NCBI RefSeq assembly: GCF_014196335.1
Contig: NZ_JACIDM010000001.1
Location: 992,001 to 1,056,000, forward strand
Direction of reading: 5' to 3'
Source: Brevundimonas lenta
Lineage (GTDB): Bacteria; Pseudomonadota; Alphaproteobacteria; Caulobacterales; Caulobacteraceae
Length of the DNA stretch: 64,000 nucleotides
The notes beneath the pieces are model-generated. The model searched no databases. It had not been told where the DNA came from and saw nothing but the letters and a program-made list of their open reading frames with translations. Positions 16,607 through 25,142 of the stretch are shown in pieces. Each line of letters opens with the position of its first letter. Position 1 is the first letter of the stretch. Both the position numbers and the translations under genes were made by a program.

Positions 16607-18100
16607 ATGACGGCGGCGAACGAGACGAAGGCCATTCTGGACCGGCTGGGCGTGGCCCCGGCGGCGTGGGGCGGCGCGATGCCGACCCGTTCGCCCATCG
16701 ACGGCTCCACCGCCGGCCCCGTCGTCGAGACCCCGAACGTCGACGCCGTGATCGCCCGCTCGGTCGAGGCCTTCCATGCCTGGAAGCGCGTTCCGGCCCC
16801 GCGCCGCGGCGAACTGGTCCGTCTGCTGGGCGAGGAGCTGCGCGCCTCGAAGGAAGACCTCGCCCGCGTCGTCACGCTCGAAGCCGGCAAGATCGTCTCC
16901 GAAGGCCTCGGCGAGGTTCAGGAGATGATCGATATCTGCGATTTCGCCGTCGGTCTGTCGCGCCAGCTCTACGGCCTGACGCTCGCCTCGGAACGCCCCG
17001 GCCACCACATGCGCGAGACCTGGCAGCCGCTGGGCCCGGTGCTGGTCATCTCGGCCTTCAACTTCCCCGTCGCCGTCTGGGCCTGGAACGCCTGCCTGGC
17101 CCTGGTCTGTGGCGATCCGGTGATCTGGAAGCCGTCCGAAAAGACCCCGCTCACCGCGCTCGCCACCCAGGCCATCTTCGACCGCGCCCTGGCCCGTTTC
17201 GAGGATGCGCCCGAGGGCCTGTCGCAGGTCGTCATCGGCGGCCGCGAGGCCGGCGAGGCGCTGGCGTCGGACCCGCGCGTGCCGCTGGTCTCCGCCACCG
17301 GCTCCACCCGCATGGGCCGGGCCGTGGCCCAGACCGTCGCCGCCCGCCTCGGCCGCTCGCTGCTTGAGCTCGGCGGCAACAACGCCATGGTCGTCACCCC
17401 TTCGGCGGACCTCGAAATGGCCGTCCGCGCCATCGCCTTCTCGGCCGTCGGCACCGCCGGCCAGCGCTGCACCACCCTGCGCCGCCTGCTGGTCCATGAG
17501 TCCGTCGCCGACGCCTTGGTCGCCCGCCTGAAGAAGGCCTACGAGACCCTGCCCATCGGCGATCCGCGCGAGGCCGGCACCCTGATCGGCCCGCTGATCG
17601 ATGAAGCCAGCGCCCAGGGTTTCGACGCCGCACTCAAACAGGCGGTGGAGCAGGGCGGCGAGATCGTCGTCGGCGGAGCTCGCGTCGAGCGCGACGGCGT
17701 CTATGTCACTCCGGCCATCGTCCGCATGCCGGCCCAGACGGCGGTGGTCGAGCACGAGACCTTCGCCCCCATCCTCTACGTCCTGACCTGGTCGGACTTC
17801 GACGACGCCGTGGCGATGCAGAACGCCGTGCCCCAGGGCCTGAGCTCCTGCGTCTTCACCGACAGCGTCCGTGAGGCCGAGCAATTCCTGTCGGCCTGGG
17901 GCTCGGACTGCGGCATCGCCAACGTCAACATCGGCCCCTCGGGTGCCGAGATCGGCGGGGCCTTCGGCGGCGAAAAGGACACCGGCGGCGGTCGCGAATC
18001 CGGCTCCGACGCCTGGAAGGCCTACATGCGGCGCCAGACCCAGACCGTGAACTTCAGCCGCAACCTGCCGCTGGCCCAGGGCGTGAAGTTCGACGTCTAG
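16607..18100 (+). CDS. amaB: ALDH7-family L-aminoadipate-semialdehyde dehydrogenase
   Basis: 497 residues. An NAD(P)-dependent aldehyde dehydrogenase of the ALDH7 (antiquitin) family, which oxidises alpha-aminoadipic semialdehyde (in equilibrium with piperideine-6-carboxylate) in lysine degradation. Seen are the general base Glu254 (LELGGNNA), the catalytic Cys288 (GTAGQRCTTLRR), the NAD-binding segment near KPSEKTPLTA, and the ALDH7 C-terminal signature around GPSGAEIGGAFGGEKDTGGG. The start ATG follows GGAGCAGGACG. No other lysine-catabolic gene lies nearby, so the physiological substrate is inferred from the family alone. Confidence 0.88.
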   Translation: MTAANETKAILDRLGVAPAAWGGAMPTRSPIDGSTAGPVVETPNVDAVIARSVEAFHAWKRVPAPRRGELVRLLGEELRASKEDLARVVTLEAGKIVSEGLGEVQEMIDICDFAVGLSRQLYGLTLASERPGHHMRETWQPLGPVLVISAFNFPVAVWAWNACLALVCGDPVIWKPSEKTPLTALATQAIFDRALARFEDAPEGLSQVVIGGREAGEALASDPRVPLVSATGSTRMGRAVAQTVAARLGRSLLELGGNNAMVVTPSADLEMAVRAIAFSAVGTAGQRCTTLRRLLVHESVADALVARLKKAYETLPIGDPREAGTLIGPLIDEASAQGFDAALKQAVEQGGEIVVGGARVERDGVYVTPAIVRMPAQTAVVEHETFAPILYVLTWSDFDDAVAMQNAVPQGLSSCVFTDSVREAEQFLSAWGSDCGIANVNIGPSGAEIGGAFGGEKDTGGGRESGSDAWKAYMRRQTQTVNFSRNLPLAQGVKFDV

Positions 18101-19218
18101 TCGCCGCGCGTATCCACCCGCGCCGTCACCGACAGACCCGGCCGCAGGCGGTCCAGACCGTCCTGGCCGGGATCCAGCGCGATGCGCACCGGCACGCGCT
18201 GCGCCACCTTGGTGAAGTTGCCGGTCGCGTTATCCGGGCGAATGACGCTGAACTCTGACCCGGTCGCCGGGGCGATCTGCTCGACGCGGCCGGTCAGCAC
18301 CTGACCGCCCAGGGCGTCGACCGCCAGCTCGACCTTCTGGCCGACGCGGATGTCCTTGAGCTGGTTCTCCTTGAAGTTCGCCGTCACCCAGATGCGGTCG
18401 GGCACCAGCGCCATCAGCTGCGTGCCGACGGCCACCTGCTGGCCCTGCCGCACGCTGATCTCGCCCAGACGCCCGTCGCGCGGAGCGGTGATGCGGGTGT
18501 TGGCCAGATCGATCTCGGCCAGATGCACCTGGGCCTGGGCGTTCTCGACGGCCGCCTCCAGCGTGCCGCGGCTGACCACGGCGGAAGTCACCCCGGTTTC
18601 GGCGATGCCTTCGGCGGCGCGGGCGGCGGCCAGCTGGGCCTGGGCGGCCTGCAGGGCGGTGCGCGTCACGTCCACCTGCGCCTGGGCCACCCAGCCGCCC
18701 TCGTACAGGGTGCGCGCCCGGTCATGGTCGGCCTGGGCCTTGGCGACCGCTGCGCGTGCGCCGGCGATCGAGGCGTTGGTCTGCGCCACCGAGCCGCGCG
18801 CCGAGGTCTGGGTCTGGGTCGAGTTGGCCAGCGCCGCCTGGGCCGAGTGCAGGGCGGCGCGCGCCTGCTCCAGCCGCTGGCGATAGATGCGGTCGTCGAT
18901 GGTGGCCAGCAGGTCGCCGGCCTTCACCGTCTGGAAGTCCTGCACCTCGACCGAAGTGACGTAGCCGGTCACCTGCGGCGCGATGACTGTCACCTGGCCG
19001 CGCACATAGGCGTTGTCGGTGTGCTGAACGCCCGAGGCGAACGGCGGCAGCCGCCAGGCCCACAGCACCAGCACCACGCCTACGATGGCGGCGATCGCCA
19101 GCACCACGCTGAACAGCACGCGCTTGCGCGGCGGCGGCGGCGCAGCGGCGGCGGGCGCGGGCGGCCCGGCAGGGGCGGGGTCCGAAGGCGGCGGGGCGGG
19201 GGCGACGGTGTCGGTCAT
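18097..19218 (-). CDS. HlyD/EmrA-family membrane fusion protein
   Basis: 373 residues from the ATG at 19218. The longer open frame to 19353 begins inside the MFS gene and lacks coding character. A Pro/Ala-rich cytoplasmic N terminus is followed by one membrane anchor (about residues 34-57). The lipoyl-like half motifs, a long alpha-helical hairpin rich in Ala and Gln (about 115-215) and a beta-barrel domain (ITAPRDGRLGEISVRQGQQVAVG) follow. This is the EmrA layout. It is the last gene of a tetR-MFS-HlyD operon and should link the inner-membrane pump to an outer-membrane channel, which is not encoded here. Substrate unknown. Confidence 0.92.
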   Translation of the reverse strand: MTDTVAPAPPPSDPAPAGPPAPAAAAPPPPRKRVLFSVVLAIAAIVGVVLVLWAWRLPPFASGVQHTDNAYVRGQVTVIAPQVTGYVTSVEVQDFQTVKAGDLLATIDDRIYRQRLEQARAALHSAQAALANSTQTQTSARGSVAQTNASIAGARAAVAKAQADHDRARTLYEGGWVAQAQVDVTRTALQAAQAQLAAARAAEGIAETGVTSAVVSRGTLEAAVENAQAQVHLAEIDLANTRITAPRDGRLGEISVRQGQQVAVGTQLMALVPDRIWVTANFKENQLKDIRVGQKVELAVDALGGQVLTGRVEQIAPATGSEFSVIRPDNATGNFTKVAQRVPVRIALDPGQDGLDRLRPGLSVTARVDTRGD

Positions 19219-19250
19219 GTTTGAAAAGCGGTCACAGGGGGAGGGGGGAT

Positions 19251-20942
19251 TCAGTCGATGGCGGCGGCGGCCGAGGCCGCGGTTTCGTTGGCGGCCAGCC
19301 GCTCCGCGCGGCGCGCCTCGATCCGGGGTCTCAGGTGGTTGAACGTCACCCACAGGCAGCCGACGGCGGCGGCAGCCGAGATCAGCAGGAAGACGTCGTT
19401 GTAGGCCAGCACATGGGCCTGCTGGGTGATCTGCTGCTGCAGCAGGGCCTGGCCCTCCATGGCGCGCAGGGCCGGGTCGCCGATCACGCGGGCGTAGGCG
19501 CCGGACAGCTGCTGCATCCGCAGCACCACGTCCGGGTCGCCCATGTTGATCCCTTCAGTCAGCTGGCTGAAGTGAAAGCGCTCGCGCACCGTCTGGATGG
19601 TGCCGATCAGGGCAGAACCCAGCAGGCCGCCGAGGTTCTGGCCGAGGCCGAACACGACGATGAAGCTGACCATGTTCTGGGCCCCCTTCTGCAGGACCTG
19701 AACGATGCCCTGCATCATGGCCGGGCCGATGAAGAAGGACGCTGCGAAGGCCATCAGCGCCTGGCTGAAATACAGCTGTGCGGGCCGCGTCAGCACGGTC
19801 GCGTGGGCGTCCATGAAGGCCCCGATCGCGATCAGGCCCAGGGCGATGGCGATCGGCTTGTTCAGCTTGGCCATGTTCAGCGTCAGGGCGCTGGTCAGGG
19901 TGCCGGCGATGGTCGCCAGCAGGATCAACAGGAACAAGCCGTGCATCTGGTCCGGTCCGACGCCGAGGATGGTCATCAGGCCGACCGCGCCCGCAGTCTG
20001 TTCCGACAGCACGATCCGCACGCCCACGATGGCCAGCGCCAGTCGGACGATGTCCGGCCCGGCCATCCATTTCAGATTAATCAGCGGCGTCTTGCGATTG
20101 TACTCGACGATCAGGGCGGCGCTCAGCAGCACGATCGAGCCGATCAGGGCCCAGCCGATCCACGCGGCCTCGGTCCACCACACGATCCGTCCCAGGCCCA
20201 GCACGGCGCACAGCAGGGCGATGCCCGGCGCGAAGAGGGCGAAGGTGACGAAGTCCAGCTTCTCGAAGACCTTCAGCTTCTCCGACGGCGGCAGGCGCAG
20301 CGCGAACACCGCCGCCAGCGACAGCAGCGACAGACCCAGTTCGAACACGTGGAAGCCCTGCCATTCCGACAGTTCGAGCAACTGGTTCGAGAACAGCCGC
20401 ACCAGCGGGATCGCCACGCTGGACGCGCCGATGCCGATGATCAGCCCCTTCAGCCGGTGCGCCGCCGGGAAGGCCTGGATCAGATACAGGATGCCCAGCG
20501 ACGACAGCGCCGCCGACACCATGCCGGCGAAGGCGCGCACGATCAGGGTCGACTGATAGCCCTCGAAGAACAGGTTGCCGACGCCGATCAGGGCGTAGGC
20601 GATGAGGAATATCTGGGCGAACAACCGCAGCCCGTACTGCTGCCGGAATTTGATCAGCAGCAGGTTCATGCAGGCGTTGGTCATGACGAACACGACCGGC
20701 AGCCACGCCGCCTCCACCACGGACGCGCCCAGCGCCCCGGCCAGCAGCTGGGTGTTGGCGCTGATCATCGCCGAGCCGATGGCGCCGGTCATGGTCACCA
20801 GCAGGCCGATGGCGGCATAGGCCAGCCGGTAGCGCAGGGTGTGGTCGGGCGTGGCAGGCGAGCCGGGCAGCATCGGCCGCTCGTGCGGCTTCAGCGTCTC
20901 GACGTATTCCGCCCACGGCAGATGGAAATTCCGGCGGCTCAT
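19251..20942 (-). CDS. MFS drug efflux transporter, EmrB/DHA2-like
   Basis: 563 residues with about 14 predicted membrane segments, as in the DHA2 subfamily of proton-driven drug pumps. Conserved features include the long soluble N terminus and a large loop before the final membrane helix (LTEGINMGDPDVVLRMQQL), common in EmrB-like proteins. Its ATG overlaps the TGA of the TetR gene by one base. It is followed 32 bases later by the HlyD-type partner. Together with the fusion protein it would export a hydrophobic compound. The regulator gene in the same operon suggests induction by the substrate. The substrate cannot be told from the sequence. Confidence 0.92.
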   Translation of the reverse strand: MSRRNFHLPWAEYVETLKPHERPMLPGSPATPDHTLRYRLAYAAIGLLVTMTGAIGSAMISANTQLLAGALGASVVEAAWLPVVFVMTNACMNLLLIKFRQQYGLRLFAQIFLIAYALIGVGNLFFEGYQSTLIVRAFAGMVSAALSSLGILYLIQAFPAAHRLKGLIIGIGASSVAIPLVRLFSNQLLELSEWQGFHVFELGLSLLSLAAVFALRLPPSEKLKVFEKLDFVTFALFAPGIALLCAVLGLGRIVWWTEAAWIGWALIGSIVLLSAALIVEYNRKTPLINLKWMAGPDIVRLALAIVGVRIVLSEQTAGAVGLMTILGVGPDQMHGLFLLILLATIAGTLTSALTLNMAKLNKPIAIALGLIAIGAFMDAHATVLTRPAQLYFSQALMAFAASFFIGPAMMQGIVQVLQKGAQNMVSFIVVFGLGQNLGGLLGSALIGTIQTVRERFHFSQLTEGINMGDPDVVLRMQQLSGAYARVIGDPALRAMEGQALLQQQITQQAHVLAYNDVFLLISAAAAVGCLWVTFNHLRPRIEARRAERLAANETAASAAAAID

Positions 20943-21490
20943 CAGCGCGCCCTCACGGCGTCCAGCACAAGCTCCAGCGTGCGGCGGGCCATGGCGTTCC
21001 GTTCCGCCGGCGCGGCGTTGTGCAGACCGGCGCCCAGCATCGAGGCCAGCACGCGGATGTCAGCGGCCGTCAGATCGGTCCGCACCGTCCCCGCGGCCTG
21101 CGAAACCTTCAGCGACGGCATCGCCGCTTCGATCATGGCTGCGCGCAGCGGGGTCAGGATTTCGTCGGACGGCGCGGCCCGCACCACCCCGCCCAGGGCC
21201 GTGTTGCGCACCAGACGGTCGGACAGGCTGATCAGGAAGGTCAGGAAGGCGTCCGGGGCGGTCGGCGCGGCGAAGCGCTCGCCCAGGTCGGCGACGTCGT
21301 CCAGCAGCACGGCGAGGGCGATCTCGGTGCGCCCGGGGAAGTTCCGGTACAGCGTCGCCCGCCCGACCCCCGCCCGCTCGGCGATGTGGTCCAGCGGCGC
21401 GTCGATGCCTTCCTCGGCGAACACGGCGCGCGCCGCCTGCAGCAGCGCAGTCCGCCGATCGGCAGCGTCTTTCCGGAGGGGACGTTCCAT
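20942..21490 (-). CDS. TetR-family repressor of the efflux operon
   Basis: 182 residues from the ATG at 21490. A longer reading to 21520 would place the first codons inside a palindromic operator and is unlikely. The N-terminal TetR HTH is clear (about residues 10-60; DHIAERAGVGRATLYRNFPGRTEI), and the C-terminal ligand-binding part is helical. Its stop overlaps the start of the MFS gene, so regulator and pump are co-transcribed. A perfect 10-bp-arm palindrome lies 11 bases upstream of the start codon, which suggests autoregulation of the whole operon. Confidence 0.93.
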   Translation of the reverse strand: MERPLRKDAADRRTALLQAARAVFAEEGIDAPLDHIAERAGVGRATLYRNFPGRTEIALAVLLDDVADLGERFAAPTAPDAFLTFLISLSDRLVRNTALGGVVRAAPSDEILTPLRAAMIEAAMPSLKVSQAAGTVRTDLTAADIRVLASMLGAGLHNAAPAERNAMARRTLELVLDAVRAR

Positions 21491-21500
21491 GGTGAGGCGT

Positions 21501-21522
21501 AAGTGGACACTGGTGTCCACTT
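21501..21522. promoter_or_regulatory. Palindromic operator of the TetR-MFS-HlyD operon
   Basis: A perfect inverted repeat with 10-bp arms (AAGTGGACAC and its complement) and a 2-base centre, ending 11 bases upstream of the TetR start. On the minus strand a TTGAAC lies just before it, with a weak -10-like segment at its far end, so the palindrome would cover the promoter spacer. Binding by the adjacent TetR protein is inferred from position and symmetry. Confidence 0.75.
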
Positions 21523-21556
21523 GTTCAAGGGCCGACCCCAGACTTTCCGCTCACCT

Positions 21557-21752
21557 TGTCATCCCGGCCGAGCGAAGCGAGAGCCGGGACGGGTGCGCAA
21601 CCCATTCGCAGCTCCCGGAAATCGCAATGCGATTATCCGGGAGACAGGATGCCGCCCCTCGTCTCCCGGACAGCTGCTGACGCAGCTTCCGGGAGGGTCG
21701 ACTCTTCTATCTTCGGCGTCCCGGATCGCCGCTGCGCGGCGTCCGGGATGAC
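21557..21752. repeat. Cluster of four REP-like hairpins
   Basis: Four successive inverted repeats built on a (T)CCCGG(A/C) head: 21563-21588, 21612-21643, 21663-21695 and 21719-21748. The outer ones carry the GTCATCCCGG / CCGGGATGAC ends common in REP elements of alphaproteobacteria. No gene fits in this stretch. It separates the divergent starts of the TetR operon promoter from the convergent end of the YcaQ-like gene. Confidence 0.8.
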
Positions 21753-21762
21753 AAGGCAAGCT

Positions 21763-22953
21763 TCAGAGCGCCTGCTCCAGCTCTTCCGCCAGGTCGCCCT
21801 TGCCGACGACCTCCGCCCGCTCCAGCCCCAACCATCCGGCCATCAGCGTCAGCTCGCCGGCCAGCCGCGCGGCCGTCTCCGGCGTCGCGTCCGGCTCGCG
21901 CCACGCCGCCTGCACCAGCAGCACGCCGGCCTTGCGGTCCGCCTTCAGGTCCACCCGCGCGGTGATCGCCTCGTCCTCGAGGAACGGCAGCACATAGTAG
22001 CCGTGCGCCCGCTTGTGCGCCGGAGTGTAGATCTCCAGCCGCACCTTCACGCCGAACAGCCGTTCGGTCCGGTCGCGCATCCAGATCAGGTTGTCGAACG
22101 GCGACAGCAGGGCCGCGCCCGCGACCTTCCTCGGTCGCTTCGCGTCCGGCGCCAGATACGCCGTCTGCCGCCAGCCCTTCACAGTCACAGGCGTCAGCTC
22201 GCCGGCCTCGACCAGCTCGGCCACGCGCGCCCGCGTATCCGCCAGCGGCAGGCGGAAATAGTCCCGCAGGTCCGCCTCGGTCGCCACGCCCATCGCCCGC
22301 GCCGAAATCCGCACCAGCTCCCGCTGCGCATCAGCCTCGTCCGGTGTCGGCAGGTCGATGATCCGGCGGGGCAGGGCGCGTTCGGTCAGGTCGTAGATCC
22401 TCTCGAACCCGCGCCGGGTCTTCGTGGTGATCAGCCCGGCCCAGAACAGCCACTCCAGCGCCCGCTTGCCCTCCGACCACGACCACCAGCCCGGCTGTCC
22501 CCGCGGTCCCTCGGCGAAGTCCCCGCCGGTCACCGGGCCGCGCCGTTCGATCTCCGCCAGCACGCTGTCGATATAGTCCCGCCGCTCGCGCCCGAACCGC
22601 GCCAGCCCGGTCCACATCGCCCCGTCGCGCGCCCGCTCCATCCGCCAGCGCAACAGCGGCTGCAGCTCCAGCGGCATCAGCGACGCCTCATGCCCCCAGT
22701 ATTCGAACAGGCTGCGCCGCGTCCCCCACGCCTCCGCCTCCAGCGCCTCGCGCGGATAGGCGCCCAGCCGTGAGAAGGCGGGCAGATAGTGGGTTCGCGT
22801 CACCACATTGACGCTGTCGATCTGGACCACGCCCAGGCGCCGCACGACGTCCCGGACATGCGAACGGCCGGGCGCCGCAGGGCGGGCCCGGCCGAAGCCT
22901 TGCGCGGCGAGCGCGATGCGGCGGGCAGTGTTGGGGGAAAGGGTCTCGGTCAC
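21763..22953 (-). CDS. YcaQ-like winged-helix DNA glycosylase
   Basis: 396 residues starting at a GTG (MTETLSP). It belongs to the HTH_42/YcaQ family, whose characterised members unhook DNA interstrand crosslinks. Family features visible are the N-terminal helical region with RLGVVQIDSVNVVTRTHYLPAFSRLG, the FEYWGHEASLMPLELQPLLRWRM block, tandem winged-helix segments in the middle, and SPFDNLIWMRDRTERLFGV near residue 300. In E. coli YcaQ the catalytic residues lie in a QXQ or QXD motif; here the aligned segment appears to be VVQIDSV. It stands alone between two repeat clusters, with no SOS-type box recognised upstream. Confidence 0.88.
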   Translation of the reverse strand: MTETLSPNTARRIALAAQGFGRARPAAPGRSHVRDVVRRLGVVQIDSVNVVTRTHYLPAFSRLGAYPREALEAEAWGTRRSLFEYWGHEASLMPLELQPLLRWRMERARDGAMWTGLARFGRERRDYIDSVLAEIERRGPVTGGDFAEGPRGQPGWWSWSEGKRALEWLFWAGLITTKTRRGFERIYDLTERALPRRIIDLPTPDEADAQRELVRISARAMGVATEADLRDYFRLPLADTRARVAELVEAGELTPVTVKGWRQTAYLAPDAKRPRKVAGAALLSPFDNLIWMRDRTERLFGVKVRLEIYTPAHKRAHGYYVLPFLEDEAITARVDLKADRKAGVLLVQAAWREPDATPETAARLAGELTLMAGWLGLERAEVVGKGDLAEELEQAL

Positions 22954-22970
22954 GTCGCATCATGCATCAT

Positions 22971-23160
22971 CCCTCTCCCGATGGGAGAGGGCTTGAGCGC
23001 ACGACGGCCCCTGCCGTCGTCCTTGCGCGAAAGGGTGAGGGTCGAGCCGTCCAGTCGGCCCAAGCCGTGTCGCGGCATGGGCGGCGGCTTACGCCGACTG
23101 CTGCAGCCGACCCTCATCCGACGGGGCTCCGCCCCGCCACCTTCTCCCGTCGGGAGAAGG
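22971..23160. repeat. Intergenic repeat with paired hairpins
   Basis: This 190-base non-coding stretch is bounded by two perfect hairpins: CCCTCTCCC/GGGAGAGGG at 22971-22991 and CCTTCTCCCG/CGGGAGAAGG at 23140-23160. Between them lie further short inverted segments, such as ACGACGG/CCGTCGT near 23000. A similar hairpin family recurs at 35136-35220. This looks like a dispersed intergenic repeat. It separates the divergent YcaQ gene start from the end of the VWA gene and may act as a terminator for the latter. Confidence 0.65.
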
Positions 23161-23171
23161 AAAGCGTCCGC

Positions 23172-24989
23172 CTACGGAGCCGCCCGACCTGGCATGCCCT
23201 CTGCGGCACGCACCATCTGCACGAACTCCGCCCGGTCGCCGTACGGGTCGGCGCCGCGCGCGGCCTGCGCCTGCTCCAGGATGGAGCCCCAGCCGTAGTC
23301 GGCCGTCATCCACGGATCGCCGCGCAGCTTCTGGCCGAAGGCCGCCACGGCGATCGCCCAGCGCGTGCTCTCCGGCATCGGCCCGTCGGCGCGGTTGGCC
23401 AGCACCTGCTGCATCAGCCGAGAGTCCCGCTCGCCCGGCAGCTTGTAGCGGACCTGCACGAAACCGACCTCGCCGGACGGATCACCGCCGCCCACGCCGA
23501 CCCGGTTGTCGTCGTAGCGCCGCTCGGGGATCCAGCTCGGACCGCCGACCGGGGTGATCTCGTACAGCGCCGTCACCGACGCGCCCGACCCCACCTCGCC
23601 CGCGTCGATGCGGTCGTTGTTGAAGTCCTCCTCGTTCAGCAGCCGGGTCTCGTAGCCGATCAGCCGGTATTCGGAGACGCGCGCCGGATTGAACTCGACC
23701 TGGATCTTCACGTCGTCGGCGATGGGGAAGGCGCCGCGTTCGAACTGCGGCCCGAACAGCCGCCGCGCCTCGTTCAGGTCGTCGACGTACGCCGCAGTGC
23801 CGTTGCCGGCCTGGGCGATCGTCTGCATCCGGGCGTCCTGGTAGTTGCCGCGCCCGAAGCCGTAGACCGACAGATAGATGCCGCTCTCGCGCTTGCCGGC
23901 GACATAGTCCTCCAGCCGCTCATCGTCGGTGACGCCGACGTTGAAGTCGCCGTCCGTGAACATCAGAATCCGGTTGACCTTGTTCCGCCCGAAGGCGGCC
24001 TCGGCCTGCTGATAGGCGTTGACCATCCCCTGCGCCCCCGCGGTCGAACCACCGGCGTTCAGGGCCGCCACGGCGCAGCGCAGCTTCAGCTTCTGGTCGC
24101 CCGGCGTCGGCCCGACGGCCGTGCCGACGTCGGAGGCGTAGAAGGTCACCGCCACCCGGTCCTCGGGCCGCAGCCGGTCGATGATCAGGTTCATCGCCTT
24201 CTGCGCCAACGCCAGCTTGTCCGGCGACTGCATCGAGCCCGACACGTCGACCATGAAGGTCAGGTTCAGCGGCCGCCGCTCGCCCTCGGGCAACTCATAG
24301 CCCTGCAGGCCGATGTGTACGATCTGCCGCCCCGGCGACCACGGCGAGGCGGCCACGGCGGTGGTGATGGCGAACGGCTGGCTGGCAGCCGAGGGCCGCT
24401 CGTAGCCGTAGTCGAAATAGTTGATCAGCTCCTCGACCCGCACTGCGTCGGCCGGCGGACTGCGCCCGTCCTCGATGAAGCGGCGCACGTTCGAATAGCT
24501 GGCCGTGTCGACGTCGATCGAGAAGGTCGACACCGGCTCGTCCGCCACCCGCCGCACCGGATTGGGCGTCGCATCGGGATAGCGCTCGGTGTCGGCCGGC
24601 ACGACCGTCACCGGCGACGCCGAAGTCACGCGGGATTGGGGGGCGCGGCTTCCCGTGACCGCAATCTCGTCCAGCGATACGGCACCTTCGATGGCCGGTC
24701 TTGCCGGGGGAGGTGGGGGCGGAGGCGGAGGTGGCGGGGGTGGAGGCGGCGGCGCGTACCCCGCGGTCGGCGCAGGCTGCACGGCCGCCACCGCCGCCGG
24801 CGCGTACTGATAGTTGCGCTCCTCCTGGCGGCGCAGGTTGAACCCCAGGGCCGCGCACGCCGCAGGGGTTGCTTCGCCGTCGTCAGGTTGCTGCGTCGGA
24901 CCCCGCACGGTCGGCGGCGGCGCAGCGCCCATGGTCATCAGCGCGCTCAGTGCCACCACGGCCGCCGACCTCAACGAATGAATCCTCAT
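23172..24989 (-). CDS. Secreted von Willebrand factor A-domain protein (YfbK-like)
   Basis: 605 residues from the ATG at 24989. The open frame continues far upstream antisense to the antiporter gene, but only this part has a signal peptide and typical domains. Order: Sec signal (1-23), a Pro-rich linker with 16 consecutive prolines (80-95), a segment DEIAVTGSRAPQSR like the plug start of TonB-dependent receptors (107-120), a YfbK-type N-terminal domain (about 145-230), and a VWA domain. The VWA domain (about 240-420) carries the MIDAS motif DVSGSM at 248-253. A conserved C-terminal domain (about 430-600) follows. The family is extracytoplasmic and of unknown function. It is divergent from the antiporter gene. 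Confidence 0.9.
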   Translation of the reverse strand: MRIHSLRSAAVVALSALMTMGAAPPPTVRGPTQQPDDGEATPAACAALGFNLRRQEERNYQYAPAAVAAVQPAPTAGYAPPPPPPPPPPPPPPPPARPAIEGAVSLDEIAVTGSRAPQSRVTSASPVTVVPADTERYPDATPNPVRRVADEPVSTFSIDVDTASYSNVRRFIEDGRSPPADAVRVEELINYFDYGYERPSAASQPFAITTAVAASPWSPGRQIVHIGLQGYELPEGERRPLNLTFMVDVSGSMQSPDKLALAQKAMNLIIDRLRPEDRVAVTFYASDVGTAVGPTPGDQKLKLRCAVAALNAGGSTAGAQGMVNAYQQAEAAFGRNKVNRILMFTDGDFNVGVTDDERLEDYVAGKRESGIYLSVYGFGRGNYQDARMQTIAQAGNGTAAYVDDLNEARRLFGPQFERGAFPIADDVKIQVEFNPARVSEYRLIGYETRLLNEEDFNNDRIDAGEVGSGASVTALYEITPVGGPSWIPERRYDDNRVGVGGGDPSGEVGFVQVRYKLPGERDSRLMQQVLANRADGPMPESTRWAIAVAAFGQKLRGDPWMTADYGWGSILEQAQAARGADPYGDRAEFVQMVRAAEGMPGRAAP

Positions 24990-25142
24990 CACGCATCTCC
25001 CCGTTACGAATACCGGCGTATCAGGCCGACCGTCGTCAGGCGAAACTGTGGCGCTGGCCCTGACGAACCCTGACGCCCTTGCGGGGTGGCGCTTCGGGCC
25101 TTCCGTCCCCACTATGGACGGCATAGCTGAGAGGGGATCGTC

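Noticed and set aside
19221..21680. 819-codon plus-strand frame opposite the efflux operon
   Set aside because: Gln/His/Arg-rich shadow of the MFS and TetR genes.
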